A stretch of 64,000 nt of DNA from Seriola aureovittata (lineage: Eukaryota > Chordata > Actinopteri > Carangiformes > Carangidae): assembly GCF_021018895.1 (NCBI RefSeq), contig NC_079372.1:16768318-16832317 (forward strand). The letters run 5' to 3'. A program made the position numbers and the translations under genes. Every line of letters begins with the position of its first letter. Within the stretch, counting starts at the first letter, position 1. Below, one piece after another: positions 48,001 through 54,550 of the stretch. The notes beneath the pieces were generated by a model, which worked only from the letters and a program-made list of their open reading frames with translations, ran no database searches and had not been told where the DNA came from.

Positions 48001-50014
48001 CACTGTGTCGTCGCACAGACTTGTACAGCCAAACCAGCTGAGATCTACTGTGGAGGTAACTGAACCATGAATCCTTTCCCAATGAGTCATGCTGCTTCCC
48101 AAAAATATTCATTCAGTTGCTTTGCATAGGAATCATCTTTTTGTATTCTGTAAATTTGAACTAATTTTATCTAAAACCAACCGCTGCTTTGATTAACATG
48201 GGTCAGAGAGATAAAATTAATTAACAGTCCCACTCTGTGTTTGATTTCAGATTACATACCGCCTCCAACTACGCCTCCGCCCCCCAAATCCACCAATGTG
48301 CCCGTTATCGTGGGAGTAGTATTGTCTTTGGTTGTGTTGATACTGATTATTGTATTTGTGCGAATTTGCATCATCAAGAAGTACAAGAATGACAAGAACA
48401 TCCGGTGTGAGTATCTTATTCTATTGCACCCATCTTCTGCCGGTTGTTATTGCTGCACTTGCAGTTACATACTGGTTGGTAAAGGGCATACCATTCAATT
48501 AGAGTTCGACTGAAAACAAAATCAATCAATCAAAATCCTGATCATCCCAGTGCAATGAAATGCATTGAGCCATCTGGCCACAAGAGGCCAGTCTTTCTGC
48601 ATGCAGACTTCATCCTGATTTCTCTATGCTCCATGTGACCACTAAAAATTATGGTATCACATATGCTTTTTTTTTTTTTTTTTTAAATTATTATTATCAG
48701 CATTTATATCTCAACTCACCTGGTAGAGTCCATACCACATGTCAAGGTTAAGTCCCAGGTTAATTTGCTGCATATCATCCTCTACAATGTCTCTGCTTAC
48801 ATTTACATTTACTAAACTGGCAGACGCTTTTATCTGAAGTGACTTACAAGTGTTAGTTACGTAACATAATATATATATATATATATATATATAAATTTAG
48901 GTTTAAATAGAAGTTCATCGGTTCTGCCCACCAATGCTTACTTCAAAGCAGATGCAAGTAGAATTGGAGTATAAATCTTTAAAGGCTTTGTAATATGTGC
49001 ATGTGTTGTGCTCCATCTGTTTTTCCGTGCTGTTCCCTACTGCATCAGTATGAGACAGTTGTTTTTCATCTCGCAGTAAATGTCTAATCCTGTTTTTATG
49101 TAGCGACGATGCTGTCAAGAAATGACTTAGAGTTTGAAAGTGGTGAGTATGAGGACGTCCCGAGCAAAGAAAATGAAATGGAAGAGTTCGGTCGTGGCAG
49201 TGAGTTCATAATATATTCATTCATTATTTCATTTTATTTTATTTCTCTTATTTTATATGGTACGTTTATATTTTATTTTACATATTATAGTATCATATAT
49301 CATATTATTCTCTGATTTCTATGATATATACTTAATATTATTGTATTATTACTGTATAGCATGTGTATATTACATGTACTGTACATATATTAAGATAACA
49401 TTAATTACTTTATTATTATGTTTATTGTACTTATAAGAATAGTTCAGTTTATTTTATTGGTTTTAAGTTTTCATCGTGGAGATGCAGTGCATTTTTATTT
49501 GAAATGTAGTCAGTGTGAAAGTATTTGTGTTGTGTTGCTGTTGTTCATGCAGGACTCAGATCAGAGGCTGAATTCATCACAGAGAACGACGCACGGAGCA
49601 CTTCCTCCTTTTCTTACGATGATATTGATGAAGCAGAGGCTGAGCCCCTGCGCTCTCACGCCACCACTGCTGGTGCCTCAAGAGACAACAACATCCAGCA
49701 AGATACCCTCAATCAAAGCGATGGAAAGTTTCAATCACATCATGCAATACCTTCTCACTAAATTCTCACATTGTCAGTAATCAGACTAACTACAATTTAA
49801 CATACAACTGTTTTTCATGCTAACAGATGTGGTGACCTATGAGGTGGAAGACCCACAGGAGAATTATGACGACATCGAAGCCAGTCCTGAAATCACACAA
49901 ACTAAAGCTGAAGTCCACGACAGCCTCGTAACCGCACCTGAAAGCAACACAGTGGCACCTCCAACATTGGTGCCGGAGGATGGGGACTACCTAGTGCCGA
50001 ACCAGGATGGGTGA
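35399..50014 (+). CDS. Multi-SRCR-domain type I membrane receptor (CD6/CD163/WC1-like), complete
   Basis: Nineteen coding exons: 35399-35456, 37246-37560, 37721-37825, 38915-39127, 39213-39401, 39638-39792, 40361-40514, 40797-41099, 42456-42770, 43600-43899, 44279-44581, 45126-45422, 46532-46804, 47637-47818, 47953-48055, 48251-48406, 49104-49199, 49553-49672 and 49827-50014. All junctions keep phase and give about 1,274 residues. Order: signal peptide (MWFLLLLIHAAHTQ), eleven SRCR modules (repeated C-x-G-R/E-V...C...NCG...C), a proline-rich stalk (YIPPPTTPPPPKSTN), one transmembrane helix (about residues 1106-1128), then a cytoplasmic tail with YEDV, two YDDI and YLVP motifs. Group B SRCR receptors such as CD5, CD6, CD163 and WC1 sit on leukocytes and bind cells, microbes or haemoglobin. 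The tail recalls CD6 or WC1, but no one-to-one orthologue can be named; CD6 has only three modules. The least certain junction is 49672/49827. Confidence 0.85.
36412..36585 (+). mobile_element. tRNA-derived SINE
   Basis: An A-box-like GGTGGCTCACCTGGGAGAG (36423-36441) and B-box-like GGGTTAGAGACC (36480-36491) form an RNA polymerase III promoter of tRNA type. They are followed by CCCTTTGCTGCATGTGATCC and TCAGAATAAAGGCAAAAATG, the typical body and tail of a fish SINE. It lies inside intron 1 of the SRCR receptor gene in the same orientation. Confidence 0.75.
37246..37560 (+). CDS. SRCR module 1
   Basis: One phase 1-1 exon of 105 codons. It starts VILRGGASPCEGHVEVLFEG and ends KKIKCSS. Cysteines C1 (PCEG), C3 (VAC), C4 (HCG), C5 (LKC), C6 (WQC) and C8 (IKC) are present; C2 is replaced (RFVGDKYW) and C7 is missing. 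An extra cysteine follows C6 (QCDCPGW), giving an odd total. Confidence 0.9.
37721..39127 (+). CDS. SRCR module 2, split over two exons (37721-37825, 38915-39127)
   Basis: The first exon gives IRLDGYKCAGAVQYSTDG and KWSGYFCADKL; the second gives NKEADFLCKSQGCGKSKEL through NPVSVVCN. The joint is phase 1 (G|AA) and falls just before C3. All eight group B cysteines are present. The 1.1-kb internal intron carries a CAGTGGTG-type element. The acceptor CACATAAAG at 38914 is weak in pyrimidines; AG at 38921-38922 is an alternative but breaks frame. Confidence 0.8.
37895..38510 (+). repeat. Degraded CAGTGGTG-type DNA element in the intron splitting SRCR module 2
   Basis: Contains ACTCCATTACAAGTAAAAGT near 37929 and, at the far end, CTCAATTGTGCTTAAGTACA and ATGCTTGATTAAATGTACT. 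These are internal and terminal words of the element complete at 63511-63906. Its termini are eroded. Confidence 0.6.
39213..39401 (+). CDS. SRCR module 3, truncated (63 codons)
   Basis: A single phase 1-1 exon starting YERLQLRGNASNVCSGRLE and ending ANGTQLTCTG. It is about two-thirds the usual length. Only C1 (VCSG), C3 (QWC), C4 (HCG) and C8 (LTC) remain; C2, C5, C6 and C7 are absent. No other exon half lies between it and the next module. The remaining four cysteines are exactly the C1-C4 and C3-C8 pairs. Confidence 0.75.
39638..40514 (+). CDS. SRCR module 4, split over two exons (39638-39792, 40361-40514)
   Basis: The first exon gives VNVVLMDGRTPSKCYGAVHI through VVCKELNCGK; the second gives VIKHSNDQKTNERGAMNNVK through KASVICAG. 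The internal joint is phase 0 (AAA|GTG), directly after the NCG motif. All eight cysteines are present. The donor is GTGAGT and the acceptor TTTCTTCTAG. A TTAGC-family repeat sits in the internal intron. Confidence 0.9.
40100..40270 (+). repeat. TTAGCTTAGCATAA family repeat (copy 2), intronic
   Basis: Carries TTTAGCTTAGCATAAGGACC and CTTCCTCTGTCTAGATATGA. It lies within the intron that splits SRCR module 4. Confidence 0.55.
40797..41099 (+). CDS. SRCR module 5
   Basis: A phase 1-1 exon of 101 codons. It starts IRVRLKDGPGRCAGRVEIQY and ends VGITCEG. C2 is replaced by serine (WRQVSKNQW) and C7 is also absent (region TNSESNTAPSQRE). C1, C3-C6 and C8 remain. Confidence 0.92.
41585..41638 (+). 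repeat. Nine-base tandem repeat (TYRCCACGT)6
   Basis: Six consecutive 9-mers: three TCACCACGT, two TTGCCACGT, then one TCACCACGT. They lie in the intron between SRCR modules 5 and 6. Each unit contains CACGT, which reads as CACGTT/CACGTG-like at the junctions. Confidence 0.95.
42053..42104 (+). repeat. (AAC)n(ACT)n compound microsatellite
   Basis: About eleven AAC units are followed by five ACT units in the intron between SRCR modules 5 and 6. Confidence 0.9.
42456..42770 (+). CDS. SRCR module 6
   Basis: A phase 1-1 exon of 105 codons. It starts HEVVFLSRDESSPCSGRVGI and ends ARVTCTG. C2 is absent (NNYWLSGSNKTW) and so is C7 (TKTPSSDHNETIA); the other six cysteines remain. NKT and NET sequons are present. 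Confidence 0.92.
42943..43420 (+). repeat. AT-rich interspersed repeat (family B, copy 1)
   Basis: Begins ACCCATACACAAATGAAATA and includes ATCCCAAAGCCTGTCAATAT. It closely parallels 53009-53490 over several hundred bases. It lies in the intron between SRCR modules 6 and 7. Confidence 0.75.
43600..43899 (+). CDS. SRCR module 7
   Basis: A phase 1-1 exon of 100 codons. It starts TITMSLTKTCWGHVIINMNG and ends PAYVICSG. C1-C4 and C7-C8 are present, but C5 and C6 are both missing: the segment VLVKSLHNTDLTNDLTRSNF has no cysteine where V-x-C...L-x-x-C is expected. Confidence 0.9.
44279..44581 (+). CDS. SRCR module 8
   Basis: A phase 1-1 exon of 101 codons. It starts VEPRFSSNRDKCVGNVEVFY, includes GKWLPVCES and ICGQLGCD, and ends VGLNCTG. 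All eight group B cysteines are present. Confidence 0.92.
45126..45422 (+). CDS. SRCR module 9
   Basis: A phase 1-1 exon of 99 codons. It starts WRKMLVNGTCSGPVSVLSNG and ends KQLFIKCEG. C2 is replaced (HHAVSSEGW) and C7 is absent (NNETLDSREKK); six cysteines remain. The acceptor is TTATCTTAG. Confidence 0.92.
45629..45720 (+). repeat. Arm of the foldback element (second copy)
   Basis: GGGTTATTTGACGTGGAGTT and GTGTATTACCTGCAGTAGAT followed by TCAGATCAG match the left arm of 19508-19890. It lies in the intron between SRCR modules 9 and 10; a convincing right arm was not found. Confidence 0.6.
46532..46804 (+). CDS. SRCR module 10
   Basis: A phase 1-1 exon of 91 codons, the shortest single-exon module with a full cysteine set. 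It starts SEVTLTDHCQGEVKMNKLKV and ends VVTVACVG. All eight cysteines are present (DHC, KVC, MIC, NCS, VRC, SQC, GKC, VAC). Confidence 0.9.
47300..47590 (+). repeat. TTAGCTTAGCATAAAGAC family repeat (copy 3), intronic
   Basis: CCTAGCTTAGCATAAAGACA near 47323 and TTATGCTAAGCTAGCTTCAT near 47498, with ATTCTCATCTGACTCCCATC at the end. This is a fairly complete copy between SRCR modules 10 and 11. Confidence 0.6.
47637..48055 (+). CDS. SRCR module 11, split over two exons (47637-47818, 47953-48055)
   Basis: The first exon gives FNTSRHCGGELKVYDGRGWE through LCSKLGCSGYISKKL; the second gives RLKVGLNCTTKHMDIKHCVV through AEIYCGG. The joint is phase 0 (GAG|CGC), about 16 residues after C4, which differs from the position of the split in module 4. 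All eight cysteines are present. The internal intron is only 134 bases. Confidence 0.88.
48251..48406 (+). CDS. SRCR receptor stalk and transmembrane exon
   Basis: Encodes the proline-rich stalk YIPPPTTPPPPKSTN, the helix VPVIVGVVLSLVVLILIIVF and then the basic stop-transfer segment RICIIKKYKNDKN. The favoured donor is GTGAGT after 48406; GTGTGA at 48405 is an alternative that would break phase. Confidence 0.88.
48705..48800 (+). mobile_element. tRNA-derived SINE fragment
   Basis: CAACTCACCTGGTAGAGTCC (A-box-like) and TTTGCTGCATATCATCCTCT match the body of the SINE at 36412-36585. The B-box area is degenerate (GGTTAAGTCCC). Confidence 0.55.
48800..48855 (+). repeat. Retroposon tail fragment (GGCAGACGCTTTTATC word)
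   Basis: CTGGCAGACGCTTTTATCTG followed by AAGTGACTTACAAGTG matches the common fish LINE/SINE 3' word GGCAGACGCTTTTATCCAAAGCGACTTACA. Confidence 0.55.
49104..49199 (+). CDS. SRCR receptor cytoplasmic exon 1
   Basis: A phase 1-1 exon encoding TMLSRNDLEFESGEYEDVPS and KENEMEEFGRG. GEYEDV is an SH2-type phosphotyrosine motif. A GTGAGT also occurs inside it at 49143, so an exon shortened by about 57 bases is possible; that would drop the YEDV tyrosine while keeping phase. Confidence 0.75.
49553..49672 (+). CDS. SRCR receptor cytoplasmic exon 2 (alternative end at 49761)
   Basis: The acceptor GTTCATGCAG ends at 49552. Encodes LRSEAEFITENDARSTSSFS then YDDIDEAEAEPLRSHATTA. To join the last exon in phase it must end at 49672, using a weak donor (CTG|GTGCCT). 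Without that splice the frame runs on to TAA at 49759-49761, ending AIPSH, a natural shorter C-terminus. Confidence 0.65.
49827..50014 (+). CDS. SRCR receptor terminal cytoplasmic exon
   Basis: The acceptor CATGCTAACAG ends at 49826. Encodes VVTYEVEDPQENYDDIEASP through VPEDGDYLVPNQDG and ends with TGA at 50012-50014. NYDDI resembles the C-terminal tyrosine motif of CD6 (DYDDI), and DYLVP is a further potential docking site. GTGAGC overlaps the stop but no further exon was recognised. Confidence 0.8.
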
Positions 50015-50779
50015 GCCAAAACTGTGTTTAAGACCTGCTGAAATAAAATCCAATCAGGCAAAGTGGATCACCCCAAAACCCAGCTCCCTTTTACTCTGAC
50101 TGAAAGGGAAAAACCTATACTAAAAAAATATATATATATATATTATTATTATTAGAATTATGCATTTTTAATCTGAATACAGATCATTTTTATATCAGAC
50201 CAGATTGTACAGTTTAGGAGCAAAAAGAGCGTGTTCCAGTCAGAAATTGTAATCTGATTGTGAACTGCTCACCAGTGTAGATAAAGTTAGCTTTAGCTCA
50301 TATTTTACATAAACGTGTATTATTGAATGTACAAAATGTGTGCCTGCCATCATACTATGTCACAGGTGAGGAAAATGAGCACTTAAGTTTTGTTTTTGTT
50401 CAAATATACAAAGGTGTGATTTCAGCGTTATATCTTATCTTTTGGTTTAAAACCTTCATCCTACTGCAGATTTTATAGCTTTTTTAAAAATGTGTTCAGT
50501 GTGATTCTTTGATTCAACATACAGATCATGTATACACGGCAGTTAGGCTTCTTGTATTTCTGCACTATACTATGAGAGTTTATTTTTGGATAGCATGGAT
50601 AGCAACGCTGAAATTAATGTTGTCATATGAGTCATACTCCTTGTATCAGCTGATACAGTAAACTCAGGTCATATTGTTACATGTGTAAATTCTATGTTTT
50701 CAGTTTTAGATGTTTAATAAGAATTTATAAGATTGAGATTTCACTGTCATATTTCTGCTTTTTTGAAACCACTCTCACG

Positions 50780-51060
50780 TCTGTAAATATGAAGCTACAG
50801 CCAGCAGCTGGTTAGCTTAGCCTAGCATAAAGACAGGAAACAGAGCTCAACAAACCATAGAGAGTTAAAGTGAGTTATAGTGTTAATTACTGACCTTTAG
50901 AAGGTGCTGCTAGGTGGCTTTTGTTATTTTTGGACAGAACCAGGATAGCTGTTTCTCTCTGCTTCCAGTCTTAATGCTAAAATAAGCTACCTGACTTGAA
51001 GGCTCCACCTTCACAGAGTGAATTATAAGCTACTTGACATTTTTACTAGACATTTTGTAC
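50780..51060 (+). repeat. TTAGCTTAGC family repeat (copy 4), in probable 3' UTR
   Basis: CTGGTTAGCTTAGCCTAGCA followed by TAAAGACAGGAAACAG, then ACCAGGATAGCTGTTTCTCT and TTAATGCTAAAATAAGCTAC. The copy is nearly full length. Confidence 0.65.
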
Positions 51061-51110
51061 AAGAGAGGGTCAGAACTGCAATCACAATGTAGCTGCCAAG
51101 TAAAGTCCTT

Positions 51111-51189
51111 AAAGGTCCCACATTGTAGAAAGGGAGATTTCCAATACTCCAAATAATTCACTGTTTAAAGTGTAAATTATGGGACCTTT
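51111..51189 (+). repeat. Deleted MITE with AAAGGTCCCA / TGGGACCTTT ends
   Basis: A 79-base element with perfect 10-base inverted ends. Its left side (CATTGTAGAAAGGGAGATTT) matches the family seen long at 9736-10175. Confidence 0.65.
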
Positions 51190-53008
51190 CATTTTACTCA
51201 TCTGGTCAAAAAATAAATAAAAAGAAGGAAAAGAAAAAAAGGTTTGGTAAACTTTTGTATGATCTCTTTCTCTTGTTGTATTATGTACTTTCAGTTTTTT
51301 CCTGATTCTTGAAAGATTGCTGTATCCCCTGCTGCTTCATGTTACAGTTCACAGTTAAATCAGTGTATCAGTTGCAGTTTCTTCTGGCACTGGAGCCATG
51401 ACTGACACCGCTGTAATAAAGAAACCTTTAGAATAAACATGTTCAACATGAATAGCCTCGTGTGTTAACCGCAGTTTTGTACAAAAACAACATTAAATTC
51501 TTTATCAAGACTTTTTGTTTGCTCTGTTGTTCAGACTTTTAGATTTTGTCCTCTACTTGCAGCTAATGAAACCTCCGAGACTCCTGGGTTTTGGAAATGG
51601 CTCAGATGTTGAGTATCAAACTGTATGTTATGTGTCGTATATAGTTTGATACACAGCACAATAAGCCGTTTATTCCACAAAGCATCGTTTGTAGTGTGAC
51701 TCAAGTTTGCCGCTGGTCTTCTCTTTAACAATGCAATCGTGTTTTTATACATCTTTTAAGTTTGTTTATTCATTTATTTACGTTAATGTATTGATTTTTT
51801 TTTTTAATTATGATGATTTTGCTCAGCAATGGCAAAAATCCAAACACTGTTTTTTCTCAAAACCTTTCATCCCTGTGCACTTTAATATTCTCTATAATCA
51901 CTTAAACATTTCCCTCTGGTCAAGACATGAGAGAGCAGCTGCCCGCTACAAATGTTAACATGAGTAAGGCCATTCGCAAGGGACTGACAGACATGCTAGT
52001 GCTGCTTTTAAGAGATTGACAGATCTGCTAGAGCCTCACATGTTTAGTCAGGAGTTAGCCAAGGGCCAGTGAGATCACGGAGCCAGCGATACACCCGAAG
52101 GGACTAATTTGTAAGCAGCAGCCCCTCGTCTGATATGTAAACATCACACCCAGCCTCGCTGTAAGGGGGCCTTGCTGGGGGGGGATCATGATGCAGGATC
52201 GTTGCGTGGCTGAAGCTGAAATAGATACAAAGGAAACATAGTGATCTGTGCGGGAAAGAGATGACGTTTTAATGTTCATCCTGTCTCAGGTGCCACTTCT
52301 CTACAGCCAAAGGATCATTCTGGATTTGGAGTTGTTGAGTCAATTAACCTTAAATCATGTTTACTGTTTCTTTTCCCCAAAGATACCATTGTTTCTAGCC
52401 ATGCTAGTGGTGTCGTACTTGGAATTCTGTGAATTTTGGGGGTGAAGGTTAAGCCTATTCTTTGTGCTTTGTAGTTTCATGTTGATTTCAATGCAAAATC
52501 CTCTTGAAATTCTGCTCTCTTACTGTCCTGCCACCATAATCCGGATCACAGGATTGAACTTGATAAAATATAAAAGTGTTTTTCTGCCCTTTCTTTTTTC
52601 CCTGGTTTTGCCTCTCATGAACTTTTTGAGGTTGTGGGGTCTACACATCCTGAAAGGTGGACCTACAGATACTACCCATGGCTGAAAAAAGGTACTGCAC
52701 CTTCTTTGCACAATTTTAGGTAAAAAATGTAATGTATTTTTATTTTTATTTTAAGTCAATATTCTCCTTAAAAGCTACTAATATCAAACATAAGATAAGA
52801 CAGTTAAAGCACAGAACTCTAAAGATGTAAATACAACATTAACTTAATAGATAAAACTAACATAAATGTCTCGACCAAGGAAACTGATCATCATCTTTTA
52901 TTTATTTATTTATTCATAGCACCATTATTATGAATGTTTGTAAATTTCATTGTGTTCCCACCACTTCAATCCTTAAATGGTTTGCCACAAAACCTAGTAA
53001 CAAAATCC

Positions 53009-53490
53009 AAACCCATACACAGATGTAATATATGTACATGTATTAAATTTCCATATATGTAATATGTACATATGAAGTAAAATCATATATGTATATATCG
53101 CTGATGTATGTAAAAAAATTACATATGGAGTCTGTTAGAAATTGGGACAATTTCATATAATGACACATACTGTATGTTTAGCTAATACAAATGTATGTTT
53201 ATGTATGAATTCTTATATTCTAGACGCATGTTACACATATATACTATATCATCCCAAAGCCTGTCAATATATGTTGATATTATAGAGATATAGATAGAAT
53301 GATAAAGAAATAATGTATAAGAAAATTTATCAGAAATTAAACTTGCCTTTTACTTTGGACATTTCATAGAAACGTATATCTTCAGATATCCAGAGGATGT
53401 ATGTGTAATAATAAATTTCCTTATAGGTGACATATATATGGCAACATCTCTCTTGATATAGGGGCATATACGTGATATATTACATTTGTG
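53009..53490 (+). repeat. AT-rich interspersed repeat (family B, copy 2)
   Basis: ACCCATACACAGATGTAATA through CCATATATGTAATATG and later ATCCCAAAGCCTGTCAATAT parallels 42943-43420 in the same order and orientation. Confidence 0.75.
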
Positions 53491-53499
53491 CATGAGCCG

Positions 53500-53690
53500 T
53501 GCCAGAGGATGAATCCTAGTTACTGTGGCGATCCCCTGACTGTTCCTCTAGCGCCTCCATGACGGTGACATTTGCGGTTTTCAACTATTGGATGGATTGT
53601 CATGAAATTTAGTAAAGTAAAGTCGATGTCTCCCTCAGGAGGAGCTGTAATAACTCGGGTGAGGCCTTAACGTTTTTATATATATATGAA
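53500..53690 (+). repeat. Interspersed repeat fragment (family A, copy 2)
   Basis: GATCCCCTGACTGTTCCTCT, GCGCCTCCATGACGGTGACA and ATTGGATGGATTGTCATGAA. Related to 235-395. Confidence 0.65.
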
Positions 53691-54440
53691 TAAATATCTA
53701 CAAAACTAATGACATTCCCATCAGCTTCAAATGTAATTTGTGTTTAGTGCTAACCAGCAAGAATTAGCATGATTACAGACTGAATGAAGACCTGCATCAC
53801 AGAAAATCCAGCATGGATTTTTGAGTGTGCATATATTCTACCTTTCACATGATATTTGCCTTTTTCAATATAGTATCAATATCTCCTTGCTGACACTTAT
53901 GTACTTAAGTTAATCCACTGCTGTTAACATTGTGCTCTGTTTTCCAGTGTTGTGTTACTGACAAATCAGCTCATAGTAGCTGCTGAAATCTATTAATTTT
54001 ATAGCATTATTATGTGGTATTAAGTGTCACAAATGATCCGGGAAAATAAAGTCAATCAGGATATTAGATCCTTCTTCGTAGAGGATCCTTTGACACGGCT
54101 TTATCTTATGTGAATGGCAGTTTTAGTTTTAATCATATTTTCAGACTATTCCGGGACCTTTGCCCAAATGTCAATAATGTTATGTTTCACGTATTCTGAC
54201 CTGTCTCCTCTCCTGGCTGCGGGTCTCATGATCCTAATTTGTGGAAATGCAGATTATGGTTGAGAAAAGTTTCTTCAGCTGCCTGACACTGACTTTTTAT
54301 GGAGGTAACTGACAGACGAGCCGTCAGCCGGGAGAAAGGCCCCAGTTGTGGTGATTTTCCATCACAGAGTGGTTTTATTAATAGTCCTCCTGCATGTACG
54401 GTGCCATCCAGAAGGCTTGGCTATCTTGTCCATGGCTAAC

Positions 54441-54506
54441 TCTCTCTCTCTCTGTCTCTCTCTCTGTCTCTCTCTCTCTTTTCTCTCTTTGTGTGTGTGT
54501 GTGTGT

Positions 54507-54545
<39 letters not shown>

Positions 54546-54550
54546 TGTAT
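54441..54550 (+). repeat. (CT)n then (GT)n compound microsatellite
   Basis: A CTCTCTGTCTCT tract (54441-54487) leads into GT repeats interrupted by AT steps (54491-54550). Confidence 0.93.

Larger units (their letters stand above)
50015..51437 (+). other. Probable 3' UTR of the SRCR receptor gene
   Basis: Non-coding, A/T-rich. AATAAA occurs early (50042-50047) and twice at the far end (51415-51420, 51432-51437), so short and long 3' UTR forms are possible. The long form would include two interspersed repeats (50780-51060 and 51111-51189). Confidence 0.5.
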
